Position numbers and translations under genes: made by a program. A stretch of 64,000 bases of DNA from Mycolicibacterium wolinskyi. GTDB lineage: Bacteria > Actinomycetota > Actinomycetes > Mycobacteriales > Mycobacteriaceae. The DNA lies in the NCBI RefSeq assembly GCF_002101965.1, contig NZ_LQQA01000030.1:558001-622000 (forward strand). Reading direction: 5' to 3'. The notes under the pieces were generated by a model. That model was not told the DNA's origin. It searched no databases and was given only the letters and a program-made list of their open reading frames with translations. Shown here in pieces: positions 33,200 to 42,202 of this stretch (within the stretch, counting starts at the first letter, position 1; every line of letters starts with the position of its first letter).

Positions 33200-34813
33200 G
33201 TGCGCATACTCGGAATCAACGCAGTGTTCCACGACCCGGCCGCGGCCCTGGTCGTCGACGGACGGATCGTGGCGGCGGCCGAGGAAGAGCGGTTCAGCCG
33301 CCGCAAGCACGGTAAGCAGGCAGTGCCGTTCTCGACGTGGGAGATCCCGGTGCAGTCGGCTCGCTGGTGCCTGGACCAGGCGGGCTTGTCGCCTGCCGAT
33401 CTCGACGCGGTCGGGTACTCCTACGATCCCCGGCTGATGCAGGGCCAGGACACCGATCTTGCCGGGCTCGACCGGGATTGGGAGTACCTGCGGACCCTCT
33501 ACGCCGAACGGGCACCCAAGTTCATCCAGTCGGCGCTGCCCGGGCTTGACCCGTCGATCGTCCAATATGTCCGTCACCACGTGGCGCACGCGGCGTCCAG
33601 CGCATTGGCCTCACCGCATCCGGACTGCGCGGTGCTGGTCGTCGACGGCCGCGGCGAACGTACCTCGATGTTGGCCGGCACCTACACCGAGCACAAGCTC
33701 GACGTGCTGGCCACCCAGCAGCTGCCGCATTCGCTCGGTCTGCTCTACGAGGAACTGACCGAACACCTCGGGTTCAAGCGGTCCAGCGACGAGTACAAGG
33801 TCATGGCGATGGCTTCCTACGGAAAGCCGCGATTCGCCGACGAATTCCGTGAGCTGGTGTACGCCACCGGGGACGGCGGGTTCCGCACCGAGCCGGTCGA
33901 CTGGCAGAAGTTCGGAACCGGGTGGGACGACCGGGTGGACCTGGCCTGCAGCGTGCAACGGGTCCTCGAAGAGGTTCTGCTCGATCTGGTGCATTGGTTA
34001 CGCGCCCGCACCGATCACGACAACCTGTGCCTGGCCGGCGGGGTGGCGCTCAATTGCGTTGCCAATACGAAGATTCACAACAACGGCGGCTTCCGCAATG
34101 TGTGGGTGCAGCCGGCGGCAGGCGATTCCGGCACCGCGCTCGGCGCAGCGCTGTCGCTGGCGGCCGAAGCCGGTGAGAAGCTCGAGCCCATGCCGTCGGC
34201 GGCGCTGGGCCGCGGCTGGTCCGACGACGAGATCGGGGCGGCGCTCACCGAAGCCGCGGTGCCGCATGAACGCCCCGCCGATCTGGCCGCCGTGGTGGGC
34301 GACGCGCTGGCCGACGACCAGGTGATCGGATGGTTCCAGGGGCGCTCGGAGTTCGGCCCCAGAGCACTGGGCAGGCGGTCACTGCTGGCCGATCCCCGGC
34401 GCGCCGAGAATCTGGAGCGGCTCAACACGGTGAAGGGGCGCGAACAGTTCCGTCCGGTCGCCCCGATGGTGCTCGCCGAACGCGCGGCTGAGATCTTCTC
34501 GGGCGGCCCATTGCCAAGTCCCTACATGCTTTTCGTCCACGACGTCGCCGAGGACTGGCACTCGAGGATTCCGGCGGTGACCCATGTCGACGGCACCGCC
34601 CGGATCCAGACCATCGAGCCGAGCGACGCTCTGATGCACGCCACGATCAGCCGGTTCGCTGACCGCACCGGCGTGCCGGTGGTCGTCAACACGAGCTTCA
34701 ACACCGCTGGGCGTCCGATGGTCGACAGCCCCCGCGATGCGCTCGAATGCTTCGGCAGCGCACCGATCGACATGCTGGCGATCGGCCCGTTCGTCGTGCG
34801 GAGGCCCCGGTGA
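33200..34813 (+). CDS. Carbamoyltransferase (NodU/CmcH/TobZ family)
   Basis: 537 residues. N-terminal Kae1-like domain: MRILGINAVFHDPAAALVVDG, EEERFSRRKH, VRHHVAHAASSAL (the metal-binding HxxxH) and VVDGRGER. C-terminal YrdC-like portion: GWFQGRSEFGPRALGRRSLLADPR and VNTSFNTAGRPMVDSP. Members activate carbamoyl phosphate with ATP and carbamoylate a sugar hydroxyl. AGGAGG lies upstream of the start. Overlaps the GT2-GmhB gene by GTGA, so it should act on the glycan made by this cluster. Confidence 0.9.
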   Translation: MRILGINAVFHDPAAALVVDGRIVAAAEEERFSRRKHGKQAVPFSTWEIPVQSARWCLDQAGLSPADLDAVGYSYDPRLMQGQDTDLAGLDRDWEYLRTLYAERAPKFIQSALPGLDPSIVQYVRHHVAHAASSALASPHPDCAVLVVDGRGERTSMLAGTYTEHKLDVLATQQLPHSLGLLYEELTEHLGFKRSSDEYKVMAMASYGKPRFADEFRELVYATGDGGFRTEPVDWQKFGTGWDDRVDLACSVQRVLEEVLLDLVHWLRARTDHDNLCLAGGVALNCVANTKIHNNGGFRNVWVQPAAGDSGTALGAALSLAAEAGEKLEPMPSAALGRGWSDDEIGAALTEAAVPHERPADLAAVVGDALADDQVIGWFQGRSEFGPRALGRRSLLADPRRAENLERLNTVKGREQFRPVAPMVLAERAAEIFSGGPLPSPYMLFVHDVAEDWHSRIPAVTHVDGTARIQTIEPSDALMHATISRFADRTGVPVVVNTSFNTAGRPMVDSPRDALECFGSAPIDMLAIGPFVVRRPR

Positions 34814-36300
34814 GCGGTCCGGTGAACTTCGCGATCGTGGTGCCCACCATCGGCCGGAAGACGTTGCAGCGCTTGTTGGCAGCGCTGGAGAAGTCGGATG
34901 GCCCGACGCCGGAAGCGGTGATCGTCGTCGACGATCGCCCCGAACCGGACCCACCGCTGCTCATCACGGCGAACCTGCCCGTCACAGTGCTCCGCAGCGG
35001 GGGCCGCGGACCCGCGGCCGCGCGTAATGTGGGCTGGCGCAGCAGCACCGCCCGCTGGATCTGCTTCGTGGACGACGATGTGCGGCCTCATCCCGGCTGG
35101 CTCAAGGCGCTCGCCGAGGACCTGAAGGCCGCTGAAGCCGCCGGTGCGGTGGGCTCGCAGGCCGTCATCGATGTGCCGGTGCGGCCCGGGCGCCGCAGCA
35201 CCGACGACGAGCGCCGTACGCAGCGATTGGCCACGGCCCAGTGGATCACCGCGGACATGGCCTACCGGCGGTCGGCCCTCGTCGAGGTCGGTGGGTTCGA
35301 CGAGCGGTTCCCACGGGCCTACCGCGAAGACTCCGATCTCGCGTTGCGAATCACCATGGCGGGCAACAGGATAATCCAAGGCGCGAGGCGATCGAGGCAC
35401 CCGGTCGCACGTGCGACGTGGCTGAGCAGTATCCGGGCGCAGCGCGGCAACCGCGACGACGCCCTGATGCACCGCAAGTACGGCCGGGGCTGGCGTCCGG
35501 CGATCGGCGAAGGACGTGGGCGGTTGCCCGCCCACCTGGCCACGACAGCCGCCGCAATGTTCGCCGTCGCGGGCCGGGGGCGTCCCGCAGCACGGTGGGC
35601 GGCACTCGGATGGCTCGCGCTGACCGTCGAATTCGCGGTGCGCCGATTCCTGGCCGGGCCGCGCACCGTCACCGAAGCGGCGCGCATGCTGATCACGAGC
35701 ATCCTGATCCCGCCCGTCGCGGTGTACCACCGGCTGCGCGGTGAGTGGGATTTCCGTGGCGCGCATCGGGATCCACCACTCGCGGTGCTGCTGGACCGTG
35801 ACGACACCATCATCGAGGACGGTCCGTACCTCAACGACCCCGACGGGGTCCGGCCTGTCGCGGGCGCAGTCGAGGCGCTGAACAAGTTACGTGAGCGCGG
35901 GTTGATGCTGGCCGTCGTGTCCAATCAGTCCGGTATCGCCAAGGGCCTGATCAGCACCAGTCAACTCGCCGATGTCAACGCCCGGGTCGACGCGCTGCTC
36001 GGCCCGTTCGACTCCTGGCAGATCTGCGTACACGATGCCGGCGACAACTGCTCGTGCCGTAAGCCGGCGCCCGGGATGGTCATGGCCGCCGCTGAGGCGC
36101 TCGGCGTCCAGCCGAGCCGGTGCGTGTTGATCGGTGATACGGGCGGTGATGTGCAGGCGGCGCTTTCGGCGGCCGCCGATGCGGTCCTGGTGCCGACGGA
36201 TCGCACGTTGCCACAGGAGATCTCGGACGCCCGGGCCAGGGCGCGCGTGGCCTCGACTCTGGAGGACGCGGTTTCTCTCGTCCTGAGGGATGCCCGATGA
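34810..36300 (+). CDS. Fusion: GT2 glycosyltransferase + GmhB-type heptose-bisphosphate phosphatase
   Basis: 496 residues. Residues ~1-220 are a GT2 domain (IVVPTIGRKTLQRLL, IVVDDRPEPD, WICFVDDDVRPHPGW, GGFDERFPRAYREDSDLALR). A helical/hydrophobic link (~240-320) leads to a HAD-IIIA phosphatase (~336-496): LLDRDDTIIEDGPYLND, VSNQSGIAKG, a short zinc loop C-x-H-x5-C-x-C (CVHDAGDNCSC) with RKPAPGM, and LIGDTGGDV. GmhB removes the 7-phosphate of heptose-1,7-bisphosphate. The usual DxDGT is DRDDT here. Start GTG 34810 overlaps the previous stop. Confidence 0.88.
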   Translation: MSGPVNFAIVVPTIGRKTLQRLLAALEKSDGPTPEAVIVVDDRPEPDPPLLITANLPVTVLRSGGRGPAAARNVGWRSSTARWICFVDDDVRPHPGWLKALAEDLKAAEAAGAVGSQAVIDVPVRPGRRSTDDERRTQRLATAQWITADMAYRRSALVEVGGFDERFPRAYREDSDLALRITMAGNRIIQGARRSRHPVARATWLSSIRAQRGNRDDALMHRKYGRGWRPAIGEGRGRLPAHLATTAAAMFAVAGRGRPAARWAALGWLALTVEFAVRRFLAGPRTVTEAARMLITSILIPPVAVYHRLRGEWDFRGAHRDPPLAVLLDRDDTIIEDGPYLNDPDGVRPVAGAVEALNKLRERGLMLAVVSNQSGIAKGLISTSQLADVNARVDALLGPFDSWQICVHDAGDNCSCRKPAPGMVMAAAEALGVQPSRCVLIGDTGGDVQAALSAAADAVLVPTDRTLPQEISDARARARVASTLEDAVSLVLRDAR

Positions 36301-37313
36301 GTGCGCTGGTGGCCAGGCTGGACAGCGCCGGTGACGTCCTGATCACCGGGCCGGCCGTCCGTGCCGTCGCCGCTGCCCACGGCCCGGTGACGTTTTTGGC
36401 CGGACCACGGGGCCGGGCCGCGGCCGAACTGCTGCCAGGCGTTGGTGACATCGTCGAATGGCAGGCGCCCTGGGTCGATTTCGATTCGCCGGAACTGACG
36501 GCGGGCCATGTGGAAGCACTGGTCAAACAGCTTCGGGACATCGCACCGGACCGGGTCTTCATCTTCACGTCGTTTCACCAGTCGCCGTTGCCGTTGGCGC
36601 TGCTGTGCCGGATGGCAGACGTCGGCTGGGTCGGCGCGATCAGTGAGGACTATCCGGGCACGCTGCTTAACCTCCGCCACCATGTCCAAGGGGGTGTCCC
36701 TGAGCCCGAGCGGGCGCTGTCGCTCGTCCGGGCCGCGGGTTTCGACCTGCCGGCAGACGACGACGGGTCGCTCATGGTGCGAACTCCACCGCCGCTGAGC
36801 GGTGAGCTGGCCCGAAAGGTCGGCAGCGAGCCATTCGTGGCGTTCCACCCCGGTGCCGCGGTCCCGGCCCGACGCCCGACGGCGGCGCGCAGTGCGGGTA
36901 TGGTGCGCGCGCTCACCCGGGCGGGTCACCGCGTCGTGGTGACGGGCGACGAGCACGAGCGTGAGCTGACGGCCCAGGTCGCCGCCGGTGTCGCCGTGGA
37001 CCTGGGTGGGGACACCACGCTGACCACGCTGGCAAGCGTGTTCGCGCAAGCCGACGTCGTGATCGCACCGAACACCGGCCCCGCACACCTGGCCGCCGCC
37101 GTCGGAGTGCCGGTGGTATCGCTGTTCGCACCGGTGGTACCGGCTGAGCAATGGAGCCCATACGCACGCAACGTGATTCGCCTCGGCGACCAAGAGGCGC
37201 CGTGCCGGCTGACCCGGGCGAGGACCTGCCCGGTGCCCGGCCATCCGTGTTTGGACGGCATCACCGACGCCGAGCTACTGGCTGCGGTCGATCGACTGGG
37301 AGGTAGGAAATGA
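36297..37313 (+). CDS. GT9 heptosyltransferase-like glycosyltransferase (first)
   Basis: 338 residues. GT-B fold of the lipopolysaccharide heptosyltransferase family: RLDSAGDVLITGPAVRAVAA (acceptor-side loop), FHPGAAVPARRP, VVVTGDEHERELT and IAPNTGPAHLAAAVGVPVVSLFAPVVPAEQW. These enzymes use ADP-heptose, consistent with the GmhA/HldE/GmhB set encoded around it. Overlaps both neighbours by ATGA. No LPS exists in mycobacteria, so the acceptor must be another glycan or lipid. Confidence 0.88.
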   Translation: MSALVARLDSAGDVLITGPAVRAVAAAHGPVTFLAGPRGRAAAELLPGVGDIVEWQAPWVDFDSPELTAGHVEALVKQLRDIAPDRVFIFTSFHQSPLPLALLCRMADVGWVGAISEDYPGTLLNLRHHVQGGVPEPERALSLVRAAGFDLPADDDGSLMVRTPPPLSGELARKVGSEPFVAFHPGAAVPARRPTAARSAGMVRALTRAGHRVVVTGDEHERELTAQVAAGVAVDLGGDTTLTTLASVFAQADVVIAPNTGPAHLAAAVGVPVVSLFAPVVPAEQWSPYARNVIRLGDQEAPCRLTRARTCPVPGHPCLDGITDAELLAAVDRLGGRK

Positions 37314-37900
37314 TGATCGACACCCATATTTCGGCACTCGCTGCCGCAGTGGACCGCATCGATGGTGAGGCGGCCCGGCTGACCCGGTGGGGCCGACACC
37401 TCGCCGAGGTGCTGACCGCCGACGCGCGTCTGCTGGCGTGCGGCAACGGTGGCAGTGCGGCCGAGGCGCAGCACTTGACCGCCGAGCTGGTCGGCAGATT
37501 CCGCGACGAACGAATACCGTTGTCGGCCATCGCCTTACATGCCGACACCTCGGCGCTGACCGCAATCTGTAACGACTACGGTCCGGACGAGATGTTCGCG
37601 CGCGGCGTGCGGGCACATGGCAGACCGGGCGATGTGCTCGTCGCGCTGTCGACGAGCGGCACCAGCCCGAACGTGCTGGCGGCCGTCAAGGCCGCGCACG
37701 AGATGGGCCTGACGACGTGGGCGCTCACCGGGCCCGCGCCGAACCCGTTGGCGGCGATGTGCGACGACGCGATCTGCGTAGAGGCGCCCAGCACGGCGAC
37801 CGTTCAGGAGATCCATCTGCTCCTGGTGCACTCCCTGTGCATCGCACTCGACGATGCCCTGCCGAACAGTGGCGGTGTGTTGGGAGCCTGCGGTGGGTAG
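37310..37900 (+). CDS. gmhA: Sedoheptulose-7-phosphate isomerase (GmhA)
   Basis: 196 residues, SIS domain. CGNGGSAAEAQHLTAELVGRFR carries the GNGGSxxxAxHxxxEL pattern with the catalytic Glu, LSTSGTSPNV binds the phosphate and VQEIHLLLVH carries the catalytic His. It converts sedoheptulose 7-phosphate to D-glycero-D-manno-heptose 7-phosphate. ATGA overlap with the GT9 gene; overlaps the following HldE gene by 8 nt. Confidence 0.92.
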   Translation: MMIDTHISALAAAVDRIDGEAARLTRWGRHLAEVLTADARLLACGNGGSAAEAQHLTAELVGRFRDERIPLSAIALHADTSALTAICNDYGPDEMFARGVRAHGRPGDVLVALSTSGTSPNVLAAVKAAHEMGLTTWALTGPAPNPLAAMCDDAICVEAPSTATVQEIHLLLVHSLCIALDDALPNSGGVLGACGG

Positions 37901-39257
37901 GCCGGTGGTGATCGTCGGCGACTGCATGCTCGACGTCGACATCGAAGGAAGCGCAACCCGGCTGAGCCCAGAGGCGCCGGTTCCGGTCGTCGACGCGGAG
38001 CGGGTATGGCAACGGCCCGGCGGAGCGGGCCTGGCGGCAGTGCTGGCAGCGCGGGGCGAGGACGACGTCGTACTCGTGACCGCCATCGCCGACGACGCGG
38101 ACGGCCGCAGGCTGGCTGATCTCCTCGCGTCCGCGGGCGTCACCGTGGTGGCACTGCCCATGACCGGTACCACGGTGTGCAAGACCAGGATTCGTGCGGT
38201 CGGCCAGTCCATGCTGCGTCTCGACCACGGTGACGGCACAGTGACCGACGGGCAACTGCCGGACCGGGCCGCCCAGGTGCTCGCCGATGCGCGTGCAGTC
38301 TGTGTGGCTGACTACGGCAGGGGAGTGGCCGCTCATCGCGGTCTGCGGCGGTTGCTCGAGCGCGCCGCCGAACGGGTGCCGCTGGTCTGGGATCCGCATC
38401 CGCGTGGCGCCGCCCCCGTCCCCGGCTGCCATCTGGTGACCCCGAATCAGGATGAGGCGCAAGGTCGGTCAGCAGAATCGTTGCGCCGCGACTGGCAGGC
38501 GCGCGCGGTGTGCGTGACACTGAGCAGCCGAGGGGCGGTGCTGGCAACCGACGCCGACGGCAGCGTGCATGTGCCCGTCCCCGCCGCCGCGGCCGCGGGC
38601 TCCGGACGATCGGACACGTGCGGTGCGGGCGACCGCTTCGCCGTCGCCGCGACGCTCGCCCTGGCCGATGGTCATGACGCCGAGGCCGCGGTCGCCGCTG
38701 CTGTCGAGGCGGCGAGCCGCTTCGTCGCGACCGGCGGCGCGGTCGGAGTGTCGAGCCCAACCGATTTCGGTGCGCACTCGGGCGCCATGACCGAACCCGC
38801 TGCCATCGTGGGTGACGTCGTCGAGGTGCGCGACCGGTTACGCCGGCGGTCCGGCAGGCTCGTGGCCACCGGAGGGTGTTTCGACCTCCTGCACACGGGC
38901 CACGTCCGGCTGCTGCACCAGGCCCGTCAGCTCGGCGACGCGTTGGTGGTGCTGCTGAATTCCGATTCCTCGGTACGGGCTTTGAAAGGCCCGACCCGGC
39001 CGGTGATGGCAGCAGCGGACCGGGCCAGGGTGCTGTGCGCGCTGGCCTGTGTGGACGCGGTCGTCATATTCGACGAGTCCTCACCCGAGCATCAACTCGA
39101 GCGGTTGCGCCCGGATGTGTGGGTCAAGGGCGGCGACTACACCGAGGCCGACCTTCCCGAAGCGCAAGTGGTGCGCAGGCACGGCGGTGAAGTCGTTTTA
39201 CTGCCGACCGTTGCGGGCTATTCATCGACCAATCTGATCGCCGCGATGCGGTCATGA
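37893..39257 (+). CDS. hldE: Bifunctional heptose-7-phosphate kinase/1-phosphate adenylyltransferase (HldE)
   Basis: 454 residues. Residues 1-~300 are a PfkB kinase (VVIVGDCMLDVDIEG, RPGGAGLAAVLAARGEDDV, TPNQDEA, SDTCGAGDRFAVAA). Residues ~315-454 are a nucleotidyltransferase: GRLVATGGCFDLLHTGHVRLLHQARQLGD (HxGH), FDESSPEHQLERLRPDVWVKGGDY, GYSSTNLI. It makes heptose 1,7-bisphosphate and, after GmhB, ADP-heptose. Adenylyl rather than guanylyl transfer is inferred from family architecture. GTG 37893 start. Confidence 0.92.
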   Translation: MGRPVVIVGDCMLDVDIEGSATRLSPEAPVPVVDAERVWQRPGGAGLAAVLAARGEDDVVLVTAIADDADGRRLADLLASAGVTVVALPMTGTTVCKTRIRAVGQSMLRLDHGDGTVTDGQLPDRAAQVLADARAVCVADYGRGVAAHRGLRRLLERAAERVPLVWDPHPRGAAPVPGCHLVTPNQDEAQGRSAESLRRDWQARAVCVTLSSRGAVLATDADGSVHVPVPAAAAAGSGRSDTCGAGDRFAVAATLALADGHDAEAAVAAAVEAASRFVATGGAVGVSSPTDFGAHSGAMTEPAAIVGDVVEVRDRLRRRSGRLVATGGCFDLLHTGHVRLLHQARQLGDALVVLLNSDSSVRALKGPTRPVMAAADRARVLCALACVDAVVIFDESSPEHQLERLRPDVWVKGGDYTEADLPEAQVVRRHGGEVVLLPTVAGYSSTNLIAAMRS

Positions 39258-39273
39258 TCGAGAGGGGCAATTC

Positions 39274-39960
39274 GTGAACCTTGGCAACATCATCATCACC
39301 GGTGGTGCGTCGGGCCTCGGCGCGGCAACCGTCAAAGCCGTTGCGCGCCACGGTGGTACGCCGATGGTCATCGACCGCAAGCCGCCCGCGGCCGGAGTCG
39401 CGTACGAGTGCGCAGACCTCGCCGACACCGAAGCCGTCGACGCGGCGGTGCGCCGGCTGGCCGAGCAGGCCGGCGGCGTCGTCAACGGGGTGTTCACGGC
39501 GGGCGGCACCGACGCATGCGGCAAGCTCGGCGATGTCGCCGTGAAGGACTGGGAGCGGGTCGTTCACGTGAACCTGCTCGGGACCGTCGCCGTCATCCGC
39601 TCCGCGCTGCCCTACCTCAAAGCCAGCAGTGGGCGCATCGTCACGTGCGCCTCGACGCTGGGCATCAAGGCCGTCAGCGACGCGACCGCGTACTGCGCCT
39701 CGAAGTTCGGTGTCGTGGGTTTCAGCCGGGCGCTTGCCGCCGAGCTCGCCGGGGAGGTCGGGGTGACCATGTTGATTCCCGGCGGGATGCACACGGCGTT
39801 CTTCGACGGCCGTGACGAACAGTACAAGCCGCCGCCGGATGCCAAGCTCAACGATCCCGAGAACGTCGCCGAGACCGTGGTTTTCGCGTTGACCCAACCG
39901 CCCGGCTGCGAGGTACGCGAACTGGTGGTCTGTGCGTCCACGGAGTCGTCGTGGCCATGA
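39274..39960 (+). CDS. Short-chain dehydrogenase in the heptose cluster
   Basis: 228 residues, classical SDR: IIITGGASGLGAATVKAV, catalytic Ser in CASTLGIKAV, and YCASKFG. GAGAGGGGC lies before GTG 39274. It is too short for HldD, the usual ADP-heptose 6-epimerase, and belongs to a different SDR class; it may act on the heptose or its nucleotide derivative. Its stop overlaps the second GT9 gene. Confidence 0.82.
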   Translation: MNLGNIIITGGASGLGAATVKAVARHGGTPMVIDRKPPAAGVAYECADLADTEAVDAAVRRLAEQAGGVVNGVFTAGGTDACGKLGDVAVKDWERVVHVNLLGTVAVIRSALPYLKASSGRIVTCASTLGIKAVSDATAYCASKFGVVGFSRALAAELAGEVGVTMLIPGGMHTAFFDGRDEQYKPPPDAKLNDPENVAETVVFALTQPPGCEVRELVVCASTESSWP

Positions 39961-40913
39961 GGCCCGCCACGGTGACGCCCGACGTGCAGAACATCCTGGT
40001 ACTGCGCGCGTTGGGTCTCGGCGATCTGTTGACCGGCATCCCGGCGCTGCGCGGTTTACGTCGCGCGTATCCGGCGGCTCACATCGTCCTCGCGGCCCCG
40101 CAGCGGTTCGGTGAGCTCGCCATGCTGTCCGGTGCGGTGTCGGGAGTGGTGGACACGCCGGCCCTCGGCCGGCTGCCGGGTTGGCGGCAACCGCCCGACA
40201 TCGCGGTGAATCTGCACGGCCGCGGTCCCGAGAGCATCGCCGACCTCATTGCGCTGCAGCCGAAGTCGGTGCTGAGCCATCGGCACGCGGACTATCCCGA
40301 GCTGGCCGGTCCGCCCTGGCGCACCGACCTGCACGAGGTCGACCGCTGGTGCCACATGCTGGAATGGCACGGAATCGCCTGCGATCCGGCCGATCTGACA
40401 GTCGAGCGGCCGCACGGTTATCCGGAGCGGCCGGGGGTGGTGGTGATCCACCCCGGTGCTGCCTTCGCCGCGCGCCGCTGGCCGACCGATCGATACGCCG
40501 CGGTTGCCGCCGCGCTGCACGCCGCCGGGCACGAGGTCGTGGTGACCGGGGACGCCCGCGAGATCGACCTCGCCCGGTCCGTCGCCGAACAAGCCGGGTT
40601 GCCCGAAACGGCGGTCTTGGCAGGAACACTCGACGTTCTCGGGCTGGTGGCACTGATCAGCGATTGCCGGTTGTTGGTGTGCGGCGATACGGGCGTGGGC
40701 CACGTCGCGACCGCCACGTCGACACCGTCGGTGTTGCTGTTCGGACCGACCCCGCCCAGCCGGTGGGGTCCTCGCGGGGACGGCCCGCACGTGGCCCTGT
40801 GGGCCGGTGACAAAGGCGATCCGCACGGCGGTGAGCCGCACCGCGGGCTGTTGCTGATCACCGTTCCCCGGGTGCTCGAAGCCGTCGAGGGGGTGCTGGG
40901 AGTGCGAACATGA
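39957..40913 (+). CDS. GT9 heptosyltransferase-like glycosyltransferase (second)
   Basis: 318 residues from ATG 39957, which overlaps the SDR stop; a GTG at 39951 is possible. VLRALGLGDLLTGIPALRGLRRAYP is the hallmark N-terminal loop of ADP-heptose:LPS heptosyltransferases; IHPGAAFAARRWPTDRYAAVA and VCGDTGVGHVATATSTPSVLLFGPTPPSRWGP form the donor side. A second, clearly different GT9 suggests at least two heptose (or related) additions. Overlaps the Ugd gene by ATGA. Confidence 0.88.
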   Translation: MRPATVTPDVQNILVLRALGLGDLLTGIPALRGLRRAYPAAHIVLAAPQRFGELAMLSGAVSGVVDTPALGRLPGWRQPPDIAVNLHGRGPESIADLIALQPKSVLSHRHADYPELAGPPWRTDLHEVDRWCHMLEWHGIACDPADLTVERPHGYPERPGVVVIHPGAAFAARRWPTDRYAAVAAALHAAGHEVVVTGDAREIDLARSVAEQAGLPETAVLAGTLDVLGLVALISDCRLLVCGDTGVGHVATATSTPSVLLFGPTPPSRWGPRGDGPHVALWAGDKGDPHGGEPHRGLLLITVPRVLEAVEGVLGVRT

Positions 40914-42202
40914 AAGTTGGAGTCGTTGGTGCCGGCTACGTCGGCCTGACCACCGCGGTATGCCTCGCCGAGCGCGAGCATGACACGGTCTGTGTCGACA
41001 TCGACGTGGACCGGTTGCAGCGGTTGACATCCGGCGAGGTGCCGGTCGACGAGCCGGGTCTGCCCGAACTGCTGGCGGCGGGCCTACGAGCGGGGACACT
41101 GCGATTCAGCGGCGAGTACGGCGAACTGGCCGACCGCGACGCGGTCTTCGTATGCGTGCCGACGCCCAGCGGCCCGGACGGGTCCGCCGATCTCACCGCG
41201 ATCGACCGCGTCGTCGAACAACTCGCCGCGACCCTGCGGCCGCAGGCGATCGTCGTGCTGAAGTCGACCGTGCCGGTGGGGACCACCCGCCAGGTCGCAG
41301 ACCGGCTGCGCGGCACCGGTATCCGCGCGGTGTCCAATCCCGAGTTTCTGCGGGAGAGCCACGCCGTATACGACTTCCGGCACCCCGACCGCATTCTGAT
41401 CGGGTCGGTCGATGAATCCGCCGCCGACACCGTCCAGAGTTTGTACGGCGCCGGTGAAGGCGAGACGCTGCGGATGAGTCCGGAAAGCGCCGAACTGTCC
41501 AAGTACGCCAGCAACGCATTCCTCGCGGTGAAGATCTCCTACACGAACTCGTTGGCGCAGTTGTGTTCCCGTGTCGGTGCCGACATCGGCGACGTCACGC
41601 GGTGCATGGGAGCCGATTTCCGCATCGGCAGGCACTTCCTGCAACCGGGGCCGGGCTGGGGAGGATCCTGCCTGCCCAAAGACACCGCTGCGTTGTTGCA
41701 CACCGGGCGGGAGCACGGCGTCGCATTGCCCGAGGTGGAGTCGGCCCGCACGACGAATCATGCGCAGACCGACCGGATTGCCGCGGCGTTGAGCCGGTCC
41801 ATGTCGGCACCGCTTGCCGCCTCGCGCATTGCCGCACTGGGTTTGACATTCAAGGCCGGTACGTGCGATATCCGGGATTCGCCTGCGCTCGCGATCAGTG
41901 GTGAACTGACCAAGCGGGGAGCCCAGATCGTCGGCTATGACCCGCGCGTCGCGATGATTGACCACGCTGCTCTGCGTCGCCACGCCGTTGCGGCAGTGGA
42001 TGATCCGTACGTCGCCACGAAGGAGGCCGATGCCATCGTGGTGTTCACCGAATGGCCGGAGTTCTGCGACCTCGACTGGCGCCAGATTGCCGAGCAGGCG
42101 CCGGGCGCGGTCGTGGTGGACACGCGAAACTTACTGGAGCCGAGGATGATCCGGGACGCGGGACTGCCGTACTTGGGCAATGGCACGGTCTCAGGTTTTT
42201 GA
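40910..42202 (+). CDS. ugd: UDP-glucose 6-dehydrogenase
   Basis: 430 residues. VGVVGAGYVGLTTAVCLAE Rossmann motif, VPTPSGPDGSADL, STVPVGTTR, NPEFLRESHAVYDF, catalytic Cys254 in GGSCLPKD, and LGLTFKAGTCDIRDSPAL. It oxidises UDP-glucose twice to UDP-glucuronate. With the UXS-like epimerase this would make UDP-xylose for the cluster. Last gene of the plus-strand run; its 3' end overlaps a convergent gene by 12 nt. Confidence 0.92.
   Translation: MKVGVVGAGYVGLTTAVCLAEREHDTVCVDIDVDRLQRLTSGEVPVDEPGLPELLAAGLRAGTLRFSGEYGELADRDAVFVCVPTPSGPDGSADLTAIDRVVEQLAATLRPQAIVVLKSTVPVGTTRQVADRLRGTGIRAVSNPEFLRESHAVYDFRHPDRILIGSVDESAADTVQSLYGAGEGETLRMSPESAELSKYASNAFLAVKISYTNSLAQLCSRVGADIGDVTRCMGADFRIGRHFLQPGPGWGGSCLPKDTAALLHTGREHGVALPEVESARTTNHAQTDRIAAALSRSMSAPLAASRIAALGLTFKAGTCDIRDSPALAISGELTKRGAQIVGYDPRVAMIDHAALRRHAVAAVDDPYVATKEADAIVVFTEWPEFCDLDWRQIAEQAPGAVVVDTRNLLEPRMIRDAGLPYLGNGTVSGF

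Noticed and set aside
39274..39960. SDR as HldD (ADP-heptose 6-epimerase)
   Set aside because: At 228 residues with a classical YxxxK SDR core it is too short and of a different SDR class from HldD.
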